Assembly: GCA_030753015.1 (NCBI GenBank) | Contig: JASMDC010000014.1 | Location: 16,440-80,439, forward strand | Length of the DNA stretch: 64,000 nucleotides | Origin: Candidatus Undinarchaeales archaeon | Lineage (GTDB): Archaea > SpSt-1190 > JASMDC01 | Direction of reading: 5' to 3' | Part shown: positions 24,400 through 33,032 of the stretch, piece after piece | How the letters are laid out: each line of letters opens with the position of its first letter | How positions within the stretch are numbered: the first letter of the stretch is position 1 | Program-made: the position numbers and the translations under genes | The notes under the pieces: generated by a model | Seen by the model: only the letters and a program-made list of their open reading frames with translations | Databases searched by the model: none | What the model was told of the DNA's origin: nothing

Positions 24400-25266
24400 A
24401 TGAACGTCCAGTGCCTGTGCCTCGGGTCCGCGAATATCGATATGGTGGCCTCTGTCACACGGAATCCGCGCACGGACGAGAAAGTGAAGATCCAGGACAT
24501 CTCCCAGTACTATGGCGGGAGCGCTGCAAACACGGCCACGTGCCTGGCGCGCCTGGGTGTCCGTACTGCTATGGTGGCCCGAGTGGGGAAAGACCATAAC
24601 GGTGACCTCATCATCACACGGCTCGAGCACGAGGGCGTGATAACTGACCATGTCATCCGTTCGAAAGGAAAGAGCGGGTACACGTTCATCGGTCTCGAGC
24701 CCGGAGGTATGCGCGTCATCTATGATTTCAAGGGTACGAACGCCCTCCTCGATCCCAGGGACGTACCACCCATCGCGGCAGATGTCCCCGTGGTGTTCGT
24801 TGCCGGTATCGACGAGCGCGGCATCGCTTTTGCGAAGGACGCGTTCCAGCGTGCACGCTATTCCATCTTCGCGCCATCAGGGTACATGATCAAAGAAGGT
24901 ATCGAGCCGCTCCTCGAGATCTCCGACCTCCTTATACTGAACGAGTACGAATGGGAGCTGGTACAGAAGGTGTCCCCCGGGTTCACCGGCGATGTCGTCA
25001 TCACCAAAGGAGCCGAAGGCGCCCTCGCCATCATCGATGGTGAGGAGGTGCAGGTCCCCGCGTTCAGTGTGGAACCTGTTGACACAACAGGAGCGGGCGA
25101 CGCATTCTGTGGCGGATTCATCTACGGCTTTATACAGGACCTCTCTACTGCCGAGCGACTTCGCTTGGGGTGTGCGACCGCCGCGATGAACACACGTGGC
25201 TATGGAGCACGGGGCGGGATGCCTATCCTTGAGGACCTTGAGAAGTTCCTGGAGGAGAACCGTTGA
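24400..25266 (+). CDS. PfkB family (ribokinase-like) sugar or nucleoside kinase
   Basis: 288 residues. N-terminal PfkB signature region YYGGSAANTATCLARLG (about 38-55) binds substrate; C-terminal signature DTTGAGDAFCGGF holds the catalytic base D234 and anion hole. LILNEYEWE lies in the substrate-lid region. Family members phosphorylate ribose, fructose, adenosine or similar; residues do not settle which. Its stop overlaps the RNase HII start (TTGA), so the two are cotranscribed. Confidence 0.88.
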   Translation: MNVQCLCLGSANIDMVASVTRNPRTDEKVKIQDISQYYGGSAANTATCLARLGVRTAMVARVGKDHNGDLIITRLEHEGVITDHVIRSKGKSGYTFIGLEPGGMRVIYDFKGTNALLDPRDVPPIAADVPVVFVAGIDERGIAFAKDAFQRARYSIFAPSGYMIKEGIEPLLEISDLLILNEYEWELVQKVSPGFTGDVVITKGAEGALAIIDGEEVQVPAFSVEPVDTTGAGDAFCGGFIYGFIQDLSTAERLRLGCATAAMNTRGYGARGGMPILEDLEKFLEENR

Positions 25267-25907
25267 GCGCCCGCATCATGGGTATCGACGAGGCCGGGCG
25301 TGGACCCGTTATCGGTCCGCTCGTCATCTGTGGTTTTGTGTACGACGAGAGCGTCGACCTCCGAGCACTGGGCGCAAAGGACTCCAAACAACTATCACCC
25401 ACACGACGTGAGAAGTTAGCAGTAGGCCTTTTGGAGGTCGCTACTGACCATCGTCTATCGGTCATCACTGCCATAGACATAGACCAGAGGGACTGTTCCC
25501 TCAACGACCTCGAGATCAACCATATGGCGCGACTCATTGATGAACTGGCTCCGGACACTGTGTACGTCGACGCTATCCAAAGCGACTGTGCCGCGTTCCG
25601 GGACAAGCTCATGTCCCGTCTCTCGCATAAGTGTACTATCATCGCAGAGAACAAGGCGGACGTGAAGTTCCCGGTGGTATCGGCAGCTTCGATCCTCGCC
25701 AAGGTCGAGCGCGATGCTGCGGTCGGGCGTCTGCGTAAGGAATACGGTGACATCGGTTCAGGGTATCCGTCCGATCCGACGACAAGACAGTGGTTGCGGG
25801 ATTGGTACAGCTCACACGGCAGTTTCCCTCCCGTCGTCAGGCACACGTGGGCGACTATCAAAGAACTTCTCTCCGCTCGCAACCAACGATCACTGGACGA
25901 CTTCTGA
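25263..25907 (+). CDS. rnhB: ribonuclease HII
   Basis: 214 residues from TTG 25263 overlapping the kinase stop; an in-frame ATG at 25278 gives a plausible shorter start beginning MGIDEAGRGP. Active-site acids D9 and E10 lie in GIDEAGRGPVIGPLV, a third in YVDAIQSD, and the DEDD set continues beyond IAENKADVKFPVVSAASILAK. It removes RNA from RNA-DNA hybrids, single ribonucleotides and Okazaki primers. Typical archaeal length. Confidence 0.93.
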   Translation: MSARIMGIDEAGRGPVIGPLVICGFVYDESVDLRALGAKDSKQLSPTRREKLAVGLLEVATDHRLSVITAIDIDQRDCSLNDLEINHMARLIDELAPDTVYVDAIQSDCAAFRDKLMSRLSHKCTIIAENKADVKFPVVSAASILAKVERDAAVGRLRKEYGDIGSGYPSDPTTRQWLRDWYSSHGSFPPVVRHTWATIKELLSARNQRSLDDF

Positions 25908-25964
25908 ACGGGGCAAAACGCTCGTTGGGCACCCTAGACGGGAACCCCGGGCACCGTCCCCATG

Positions 25965-25974
25965 CTTTTATATG
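25965..25974 (+). promoter_or_regulatory. TATA box of the zinc-finger/GCS2 pair
   Basis: CTTTTATATG centred 29 nt before ATG 25999. Confidence 0.6.
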
Positions 25975-25998
25975 TCTTTGGGGAAAGGCCCTGATTAG

Positions 25999-26178
25999 AT
26001 GCCCACTAAGACGTGCACAACGTGTGGCAAATCCATCGACCTTTCGAAGAAGAAGGAGCAGCATGCTTCCGTTCGTCTGGAGTACTTCCATCCGAACGGA
26101 AAGGACTTCGAACTAAAACGCACGTACTTCTGCTCGCAGGAATGTTTTGCTAAGAAGGTCAAGGGGGCCAAGAAGTGA
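25999..26178 (+). CDS. 59-residue zinc-finger protein
   Basis: Short basic protein with CTTCGKS near the N-terminus (C6, C9) and YFCSQECFAKK near the end (C48, C52). The CxxC plus FCSxxC pattern is that of TRASH/MYM/FCS-type treble-clef fingers, also seen in ribosomal protein L24e, but the spacing and remaining residues do not match L24e well. Its stop overlaps the following GTG start by 4 bp, so it is translated together with the GCS2-like ligase. A metal-sensing or accessory role for the ligase is possible but unproved. Confidence 0.65.
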   Translation: MPTKTCTTCGKSIDLSKKKEQHASVRLEYFHPNGKDFELKRTYFCSQECFAKKVKGAKK

Positions 26179-27440
26179 ATCCCAAGGAGAAAGAATCAGA
26201 GGAACACGAGCCCGAGGTGCACGCATACGATAACATCCGTCGTGTAGGTGGTGAACTTGAATCGTTCATCGTCGAGAAACGCGACGGTGAGTACGTACCG
26301 GCCCCTATTACAGATAAGATCTTCACTGACGGTCCCTTGATCGATATCGAGAACGTGGGTACACTCGCCCGCGAGTTCCACCGGGACATGATCGAGTTCA
26401 ATCCGGATCCCTGCATCTCGCTCCACGAACACTACGCGCGCCTCAAGACCATGTTCTGGGAGGCCGAGCTCATGGTCAAGAAAGTGAGGCCGAACGCAGA
26501 ACTTGTAGGTCTCGCCCTTAACCAGATCAAGCCAGATCCCGCCCTCGACACCACCATCGATGACGGCGAATATTCGCGCAAGTATGTCTACCCTTCGTCC
26601 CGCTACTACTCGTTCATCGACTACTATAAACAACTGGGTGACAAGGCCGTCCGCGAGTTCCTCTCCATGGGACTTGTTGTGTCCTACCAAGCGGAGTTCT
26701 CCGTACTTAAAGAGGAGCTGGCTCATCTCTACCACTTGAGGCGGAATTTGGTCCCTCTCATGGTCGCCATTTGTAGCAATTCACCGACCCTAAACTACCC
26801 CGATCTCGTGCTCGACGGCCGGATAACGCTCTATCGCCGTAACTTCTCCCACGGCCATCAGCACATCGGGATCCCGACCTACATCCCTGAGGACTTCGAC
26901 GACTATCTCGGCACCCTGGAGGGTCAGCCGCTCATCTTCGACGCAAAGGACGCCCGGGCAAAGCTCTCAGTAGACTATCGATGGGTCCGACTCAACGTCC
27001 CCACATCGGTCATCGTCGAACCACGGGAGATCGACAGTCAACCTTCTATCCTTGAGGACATGGCACCCCAGGCCGCCCAGTTCGGTCTCATCGAGGAGAA
27101 TCGCGACAATCCGTTAATCGACAGTGTGATGAAGGCCACGCCCGAAATGCTTGAGAAGAGCCTGACCTCGGCCGCCAAGAGCGGACTTGAGGGCGAGTTC
27201 TTCACATCAACGGGAAGCCGACCCATGTACGATATATGGGCCGAGCTGCTCGAGATAGCCGCTGTGAACCTGGAGGAGCGCGGATTTGGTGAGCAGATGT
27301 TCCTCAAGCCCTTCGAGCGCCGTATCAAACAGGTGAAGACGCCCGCCCAGGTTTTCATTGAGATGACACAGAAACGGGGTCTTACGAAGGCCATCGACCG
27401 CTTCGTGGAGTGCATGAAGACGGATAAGCCCCTCATCTAA
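26175..27440 (+). CDS. GCS2-type glutamate-cysteine ligase/carboxylate-amine ligase-like protein
   Basis: 421 residues from GTG 26175 (GTGA overlap with the zinc-finger gene). Family features: VGGELESFIVEKRDG at the start (metal-binding Glu), IEFNPDPC near residue 75, LRRNLVPLMVAICSNSP, IPEDFDDYLGTL and the C-terminal arginine-containing VEPREIDSQPS. These enzymes couple ATP to amide formation between glutamate and an amine such as cysteine. Cytoplasmic. No second thiol-biosynthesis gene lies in the window, so the product cannot be stated. Confidence 0.62.
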   Translation: MNPKEKESEEHEPEVHAYDNIRRVGGELESFIVEKRDGEYVPAPITDKIFTDGPLIDIENVGTLAREFHRDMIEFNPDPCISLHEHYARLKTMFWEAELMVKKVRPNAELVGLALNQIKPDPALDTTIDDGEYSRKYVYPSSRYYSFIDYYKQLGDKAVREFLSMGLVVSYQAEFSVLKEELAHLYHLRRNLVPLMVAICSNSPTLNYPDLVLDGRITLYRRNFSHGHQHIGIPTYIPEDFDDYLGTLEGQPLIFDAKDARAKLSVDYRWVRLNVPTSVIVEPREIDSQPSILEDMAPQAAQFGLIEENRDNPLIDSVMKATPEMLEKSLTSAAKSGLEGEFFTSTGSRPMYDIWAELLEIAAVNLEERGFGEQMFLKPFERRIKQVKTPAQVFIEMTQKRGLTKAIDRFVECMKTDKPLI

Positions 27441-27623
27441 CTGTGGCTAATCCCCATGTAAGTAAATAGGGAAGGCCGCCCAGCAAAAGCCGACCTTCCC
27501 CCGGTGGCAGGTCACGGACCGAGATGGCCCGTTTTGGGTGGTCGAATAAATTACTTCCTCCCCCCCTAACCACACTATAAAATAGAATAGTACATTTGGC
27601 GTATAAATTGCTAACGCCTCACA

Positions 27624-27670
27624 AGTATCCCTTTTTCCAAATCAGTATCCCTAAGTCATTAATAGGGATA
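27624..27670. promoter_or_regulatory. direct and inverted TATCCCT repeats, possible operator
   Basis: AGTATCCCT occurs at 27624-27632 and again at 27644-27652, exactly 20 bp (two helical turns) apart. TATCCCTA 27646-27653 is then perfectly inverted as TAGGGATA 27663-27670 with a 9-bp spacer. The arrangement suggests binding of a dimeric regulator upstream of the beta-CASP gene. Confidence 0.4.
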
Positions 27671-27757
27671 ATTCCGCTTCGAATATCGCAGCCACTTTCT
27701 CCGGGCATGGCCGTAGTCCCCTATAAACAGTGATAATGGATCGGTCTCCCCCATCTG

Positions 27758-27766
27758 CTTATAAAA
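27758..27766 (+). promoter_or_regulatory. TATA box of the beta-CASP gene
   Basis: CTTATAAAA centred 27 nt before ATG 27789. Confidence 0.65.
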
Positions 27767-27788
27767 AGACGGTCAATAGTGCCCCATC

Positions 27789-29117
27789 ATGACGGATGAT
27801 GGCATGTCGGTTAGGTTCCATGGCTCCGGTCTCGAGGTGGGTCGCAGCGCCATCAGCGTCAGTGTCCCCGGTACGCGTTTGCTCCTCGACTGTGGGCTCA
27901 AGCTCGTTCCAGAAGGTGAGGAGCATCCTCTTGCGCTCGATGAGCTCACGGGAGAGCTGGACGCCGTGCTCGTCTCCCATGCCCACCTCGACCATGTCGG
28001 CTATCTATCTGACTTTGTTGCGGCAGGCTATCACAATCCCATCTACATGACCGAACAGACTGCGCGGCTGACCCGACTGTTGCTCGAGGACTCGGCCAAG
28101 GTCAGGGAGATCCTGGGACACCACTCTCCAGATCCGGGCCCTGCGCTCGACCTGATCCAGCACGTACGGCTGGAGGAGGAGGTCCGACTTCCCGGAGGCA
28201 CTACCTTCTCCGCTCATCAGGCCGGTCATATCCCTGGTGCGGCTGGCCTCCTTGTACGGGGCAGGGGCAGGTCCATCTTCTACACAGGTGACATTTGTAC
28301 ACGTAAGCTCCACACCATCCCACCAGCAGAGCTACCACAGGGGCCCGTGGATTGCCTCATTCTCGAGTCCACGTACGGTGGGCTCAGTGATGTCCTCCCG
28401 ACGATCGAAACACGTGACAGGGCGTTCATGGAGATGATCGGGACGGCTCTCGAACGTCGTGGTACGGTCCTTGTACCGTCCTTCGCGGTGGGACGGTCAC
28501 AGGAGGTCATGCTCACCCTCCATGAACACAAGAAAGAGCTTCTGCACCACGGCAATGTCAGGGTCGTACCGTGCGGCGGCATGCTCTTCGGAGCCACCAA
28601 GGTCTACGACAAGGAGGCGAAAAGGCCTATCGGACTAGACACTAAGAATGGCCCGCTGTCACCCATCCATATCCCCAAGAACCGCCGGATCGAGAAGGTC
28701 GCATCCGGCGAGTTCCCGACGATAGTCATCGCTACTGCCGGCATGCTTACCGGCGGCAGCTCACCCCGATACCTGCGACATCTTGCCGGTGATAGCCGGA
28801 ACCTCATCCTCATCGTAGGATATCAGGCGGAAGGGACTCCCGGCAGAGAGCTGTTGGATGGTTCACGTCGGATAATGATAGACGGACAGCAAGTGGACAT
28901 CAAGGCCGAGGTCGGATTCGTGAGCTTCTCGTCCCACACCTACCACGAGCAGTCCCTATCCCTGGTTCAGGATCTCTCTCCCGGGACCGTGCTCTGTAAT
29001 CATGGAGAGCCATTGAAATGCGCTGAACTCGCCAGCGCGGTGGAGGAGCGGCTCGGGATCAAGGCCTCGGCGCCACCGAACGGTACGATGATCAGGGTGG
29101 CTGCACGTCCGACATAA
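27789..29117 (+). CDS. MBL-fold beta-CASP ribonuclease (archaeal CPSF2-like)
   Basis: 442 residues. Metallo-beta-lactamase motif 2 SHAHLDHVGYL, motif 3 HQAGHIPGA, ESTYGG, then beta-CASP motif A/B segments (IATAGMLTGGSSPRYL) and motif C SSHTYHEQS near the end. Such enzymes are zinc-dependent RNA endo/exonucleases in archaeal 3'-end formation and decay. The N-terminal KH domains of aCPSF1 are absent, so it belongs to the short aCPSF2-like class. Cytoplasmic, leaderless, convergent with the CetZ operon end. Confidence 0.87.
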   Translation: MTDDGMSVRFHGSGLEVGRSAISVSVPGTRLLLDCGLKLVPEGEEHPLALDELTGELDAVLVSHAHLDHVGYLSDFVAAGYHNPIYMTEQTARLTRLLLEDSAKVREILGHHSPDPGPALDLIQHVRLEEEVRLPGGTTFSAHQAGHIPGAAGLLVRGRGRSIFYTGDICTRKLHTIPPAELPQGPVDCLILESTYGGLSDVLPTIETRDRAFMEMIGTALERRGTVLVPSFAVGRSQEVMLTLHEHKKELLHHGNVRVVPCGGMLFGATKVYDKEAKRPIGLDTKNGPLSPIHIPKNRRIEKVASGEFPTIVIATAGMLTGGSSPRYLRHLAGDSRNLILIVGYQAEGTPGRELLDGSRRIMIDGQQVDIKAEVGFVSFSSHTYHEQSLSLVQDLSPGTVLCNHGEPLKCAELASAVEERLGIKASAPPNGTMIRVAARPT

Positions 29118-29157
29118 GGCCTTCGAGAACATGCTCAGGATAGTAACTTGTCCCGAC

Positions 29158-30156
29158 CTACAGCTCGGAGTACTCCTCTTGACGACGGCGGATGATGATG
29201 TAGCGCATATAGAGCAACACCACGACGCCCGTGATGAGGATTATCGAGATGAGCAGGACCTGGACGAGGTTCTCGAAGTCAAGCTTCGCGATGTTATACT
29301 CCACGTGAGCGTCCCAGTAGATGTATATCATCTCCTGGGCCGAGTCGTGCTGTCCGATGACCGAATAGGAGCGACGCGCGCTCTCAAGGGCGCTCTTCCC
29401 CTGGGCGTAGCGGATCATCTTGAGATACGACACTGAACCCGCGTAGTCCTGGATAATCTGCTTCCCTTCAGCGCTCTTCTCCAGGGCATTGGTCGTATGG
29501 GCCGTACAATCCTCTACGGCCTCTTTGTGGCGGGTGGCATACTCCTCTGCTCTGGCCGATTTGCACGTGCGTGCCCATGAAGAGACCCGATCGAGCACTT
29601 CGGCCTGACGACACACGTTCGGCTCACCTTCCACGATGGCGTCGAACACGGAGAGCGCGACGAAGCAGATGTCCTCGTAGGTATCGTCCACGTTCGTGAG
29701 GACCTCGGTGACCTCCTCATGCTCGAAAGAGGCCACGGTGAGGTTCTGCCGGTCCTCGGCGAGTGCCTCGATATTGTCGGTTATGGTACTGAAGCTCTCG
29801 ATAGATTGGGCCTGCTCGTATGCCATGGATGATGCTGTGACCGCCCAGTACGTATCTCGTGTGTGATTGATGAAGTCATAGGTGGACGAGAGGAAGGTGG
29901 CCCCGAAGGTACCGTCCTTGCCGGAAGGGAGAGTCTGCGAATCGCAGAGGTAGGAGAGGTCCCGGGCGAAGTGGCACACCGATGAGGCCGTTGGGATGTC
30001 GGTTATGAACGTATCCCGGTGGCCACGCGAGATTATCTCCGAGTAGAGATCGATGAGCTGGCGACACGGTCGCGGCTCCGCCAATACCGGCATCAGCATA
30101 ACGAGCAGTACTACTGTCGCAATGACCAGTAAGCGGGTCGTTCCATTCGACCTCAC
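29158..30156 (-). CDS. exported single-pass membrane protein, last gene of the CetZ operon
   Basis: 332 residues. Signal peptide (LLVIATVVLLVMLMPVLAEP), helical ectodomain with seven cysteines (PCRQL, SVCHFA, YLCDS, EDICFVA, NVCRQ, RTCKS, EDCTA), one C-terminal membrane helix (LVQVLLISIILITGVVVLLY) and a short basic cytoplasmic tail RRRQEEYSEL. The ectodomain reads as a long alpha-helical bundle. It overlaps the preceding gene by 4 bp. No family recognised. Its topology is the same as that of the protein encoded just upstream. Confidence 0.6.
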   Translation of the reverse strand: MRSNGTTRLLVIATVVLLVMLMPVLAEPRPCRQLIDLYSEIISRGHRDTFITDIPTASSVCHFARDLSYLCDSQTLPSGKDGTFGATFLSSTYDFINHTRDTYWAVTASSMAYEQAQSIESFSTITDNIEALAEDRQNLTVASFEHEEVTEVLTNVDDTYEDICFVALSVFDAIVEGEPNVCRQAEVLDRVSSWARTCKSARAEEYATRHKEAVEDCTAHTTNALEKSAEGKQIIQDYAGSVSYLKMIRYAQGKSALESARRSYSVIGQHDSAQEMIYIYWDAHVEYNIAKLDFENLVQVLLISIILITGVVVLLYMRYIIIRRRQEEYSEL

Positions 30157-33032
30157 AGCTCAAGCACCTTCTGCGTCTTGATCCGATAACGCACGTACAT
30201 ACCTGTGATGATGACGGTGACCATGAACGCGAATGCCACGACGACATTGACCAGTGTCGACCAGAGCATGGCCAGGTCCTCGCGTTCGCTCTCGATGATG
30301 ATGAGCTCGTTCCGCACACGTTCCGCGTCCTCCGTGAGATTCAGGTACTCACTTCCTAAGTCCCCTACAATCTCCCTGTACTCTTTGATGACCCTGTCGT
30401 ACTTCTCCAGCGCGCGAGGGGGGAGGATACGGTCGCCCAATGCCTCCTGTCTGAGACCTTGGACATTCTCATACTTCGTCGAGACCTCGTCGAGCTTGTC
30501 GATGATATTACAGCGCAGGTTCACCCGGCTGAAGAACACGTTGGCCATGGCACCGTTGTGGCGCAGACGCTCAGAACGTGTCGTGGGTTTCAGGCAGTAG
30601 TACCTTCCGACATCCTCGAACGTTTTCAGGAGGGTGGCATTGGCCTTCTCGCAGATCGGCCGCGCCTCCTCGATATCGATGCACAACACTTCGAGGTTGC
30701 GCTCGGTCGAACGCAAGATGGAGAGAGCGCGGACCGACGTGAGATTATGGCTCCGCTTCATTTCGTTGAGGGTTAGGACGTTCGTCGAGAACACCGAGAA
30801 GGAAGATACGAGGGAGGCGGCTTTCGCCGACATGACCGGATCTTTCTTCGACCAGTCATCGCAGTGGACCAGGAAATCGCGCAGAGCCTTCTTCTCCTCT
30901 GGGAACCGTTTATCGATGAGCTTGATGTCGTCCCGGGCCTTCCGACAGCTCGGTGGGATGATCTCGAACTCCATGGGTCTCTCATCGGCGGCCCGGTCAT
31001 CGTTCAGGGCATCGATGACAAGGCCGATCGTGTAGTCCCCTCTCGGATCGGAGAAGTCGAACCCAAGGCCTATTGGCAGCGTAAGGCGGCCCCCCTTGTC
31101 GATCTCGAACACGGGCGAGGGTACCTCTACTGCTTTGGCATGACGCACACACGCCTCCCCGGCCCCAACGGGGCAGGACCGGGCAACGACACTGAACGTT
31201 ATGTTCCGGAGAGGGGTGAACCCGCCAACCTCTGCCAGGGTGAGGCTCGTGTTACCAGTGATCGACGGCGGGCGTTCCTTGTAGAGCGTGAGCTTGTCCG
31301 GCATCTCGATCATGAGCTGTGGGTGGGGGATCGTGAAGGAGAATGGGACCGTCCGGTCACCACGGTCAGGTATGGTAATGCGCAGCCCGCAGGTGTACTT
31401 ATCTGGCGGGAGGTAATGGGGTACGTTCACCTCGAGGTCGAAGTCACCGGTCTCTTTTGCCGATACACCGATAGTCCCCTTAGCGACAGTGATGAATGTA
31501 TTATTGAAATCACAGTCCACGATCTCGCCAGTAATCCCCTCAGCACAACCTCCATCGACCTCGATGATGGTTATGTTCTGTGACCGGAAATCCCCGCAAG
31601 GGAGCTCACGCATGTCCACATTCTCTGCCTTGAGGAGATAGTCAAAGCGTGGTACTTTGAGGAACAGGACTGTCTCTTTCTTTGCTTGTTCGGTCTTCGT
31701 GCGTGGATATGTCGCTGCTAGCCGGCCCGTGTACTCCCCCGCATTGATGTACTTGGGGACCATGATATTCAGGGTACCGCTTATCCGGTCACCAGGGGAG
31801 AGGTTGTCGGTCTTTTCAGCTTCGAACTCGAATGTGAAGTCCTTGATATTGCCCGTTATGTCCAACTTGAGGTCACGAACGCAGCCGGAGGTGGATGGTA
31901 CGTACAGCTCGATGGGCTGCTTGAGCTCCCCCTTGCAGGGTGCGTCGAGCCCGATCGACCGGGGGCTCAGACGGAGCTCTGGAGGTCGGACTGACACAGC
32001 TGCGGGGACCTGTAGCATTTCATCCCCGAAGCGGAGGTTGATCTTGTAATCATCCTGCTTCTCATCCTCGTCCTCCAGGAGCGTGAGGTTGCCCAGAGTG
32101 AAGTCGACAGTTACCTTACCGCACTTGGGGAGCGTGTAGCTCTTCGAAGTGAAGATGAACGGATGGTCGTCCATGTTCACGTCAACTTCGAGCGGCAGAT
32201 CGAACACGCAGCAGCGGTCCTCGATGGTTATGGTCCGTTCCTCGTTACCACAAGCGTTCTCGAATGAGAATGTATCAGGGCTTACTCGTACGTCCAGCGC
32301 TGGCACGAACCGAATGTTCAGGTCCACGACGATCTCAAGGGCGTTCGAACCCTCGATCCGAAGGGGTGTCGAATAGGTCGTCCATGGTGTGAGCACCTGT
32401 ACTGTCTTCATGTTGAGCGTGATGTATTGGACCTGTCCCGATCTGACCTCACTGAAGCTCAACTGGTTCCCGAAGCGATCACCAAGGCTGATCTCCAGAG
32501 GACAATCCCCGTCCTCGTTACACATGTATGATGAGTCCAATTGTGCCACAACGTTGTACGCGTCGAGCTTACCCTGATTGGTCAGGGAAAGACTGTCCGT
32601 AACCTTGACGGCCCCGGAAGAGCGACATGGGATCTCGATGTCCTTTGCGTACTCTATCGGAACGGTGCGGAGGTTGGCACGCGCTTTCGCTACGTTGAAG
32701 GAGACGTATGTGGACTTCGGGCTACCGGTCAGGTTGTAAGCCTCGATCTTTAGCTTGTAGCTGCCTGTGCTCAGCTTCCCGATCATTATCTCGTGGCTTG
32801 TGGACCAGGAAGCATCGGTCCCGAGGACACGACCCCGGTCGTCCTTGACCTGTGCCTGGGAGTTCTGATTGGTCGAGATCGTGATCGTGAGAAGGTCTGC
32901 ATCGGTCGCATAATCATAGGGTTCCTTCGATGCGATGACCTGAGCGGAACTCGTGAACCTGAAGTCATCCGCCACGGCGGACAAGCAGAGGAGGATCGAC
33001 AGAGCGAGTAGTATGCGCTGGTAGCGAGCCAT
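30153..33032 (-). CDS. large exported beta-sandwich protein with C-terminal membrane anchor (CetZ operon)
   Basis: 959 residues. Signal peptide (RILLALSILLCLSAV), then about 700 residues of repeated beta-sandwich domains of roughly 110 residues, each with a similar close (e.g. VSVRPPELRLSPRSIGLD, FVPALDVRVSPDTFSF) and paired cysteines (ENACGNEERT, EDRCCVF), like NEW3/CARDB-type adhesin modules. Residues about 700-920 are helical and coiled-coil-prone. One membrane helix (LVNVVVAFAFMVTVIITGMY) and the tail RIKTQKVLEL end the protein. The start codon directly follows the upstream stop. Probably a surface stalk or scaffold. Confidence 0.62.
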   Translation of the reverse strand: MARYQRILLALSILLCLSAVADDFRFTSSAQVIASKEPYDYATDADLLTITISTNQNSQAQVKDDRGRVLGTDASWSTSHEIMIGKLSTGSYKLKIEAYNLTGSPKSTYVSFNVAKARANLRTVPIEYAKDIEIPCRSSGAVKVTDSLSLTNQGKLDAYNVVAQLDSSYMCNEDGDCPLEISLGDRFGNQLSFSEVRSGQVQYITLNMKTVQVLTPWTTYSTPLRIEGSNALEIVVDLNIRFVPALDVRVSPDTFSFENACGNEERTITIEDRCCVFDLPLEVDVNMDDHPFIFTSKSYTLPKCGKVTVDFTLGNLTLLEDEDEKQDDYKINLRFGDEMLQVPAAVSVRPPELRLSPRSIGLDAPCKGELKQPIELYVPSTSGCVRDLKLDITGNIKDFTFEFEAEKTDNLSPGDRISGTLNIMVPKYINAGEYTGRLAATYPRTKTEQAKKETVLFLKVPRFDYLLKAENVDMRELPCGDFRSQNITIIEVDGGCAEGITGEIVDCDFNNTFITVAKGTIGVSAKETGDFDLEVNVPHYLPPDKYTCGLRITIPDRGDRTVPFSFTIPHPQLMIEMPDKLTLYKERPPSITGNTSLTLAEVGGFTPLRNITFSVVARSCPVGAGEACVRHAKAVEVPSPVFEIDKGGRLTLPIGLGFDFSDPRGDYTIGLVIDALNDDRAADERPMEFEIIPPSCRKARDDIKLIDKRFPEEKKALRDFLVHCDDWSKKDPVMSAKAASLVSSFSVFSTNVLTLNEMKRSHNLTSVRALSILRSTERNLEVLCIDIEEARPICEKANATLLKTFEDVGRYYCLKPTTRSERLRHNGAMANVFFSRVNLRCNIIDKLDEVSTKYENVQGLRQEALGDRILPPRALEKYDRVIKEYREIVGDLGSEYLNLTEDAERVRNELIIIESEREDLAMLWSTLVNVVVAFAFMVTVIITGMYVRYRIKTQKVLEL

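Larger units (their letters stand above)
27441..27788. other. 348 bp intergenic region, AT-rich, with hairpins and repeats
   Basis: No coding potential seen. It holds a hairpin right after the GCS2 gene (GGGAAGG 27469-27475 with CCTTCCC 27494-27500), several isolated TATA-like words (CTATAAAAT near 27575, GTATAAAT near 27601), a repeated octamer block (separate entry) and the next gene's TATA box. It is the longest gene-free stretch in the window and much more AT-rich than its surroundings. Confidence 0.6.

Noticed and set aside
25999-26178. Ribosomal protein L24e
   Set aside because: Shares the CxxC and FCSxxC pattern but not the rest of the family sequence or spacing.
27789-29117. aCPSF1 (FttA) transcription-termination factor
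   Set aside because: The N-terminal KH domains are missing; only the MBL/beta-CASP core is present.
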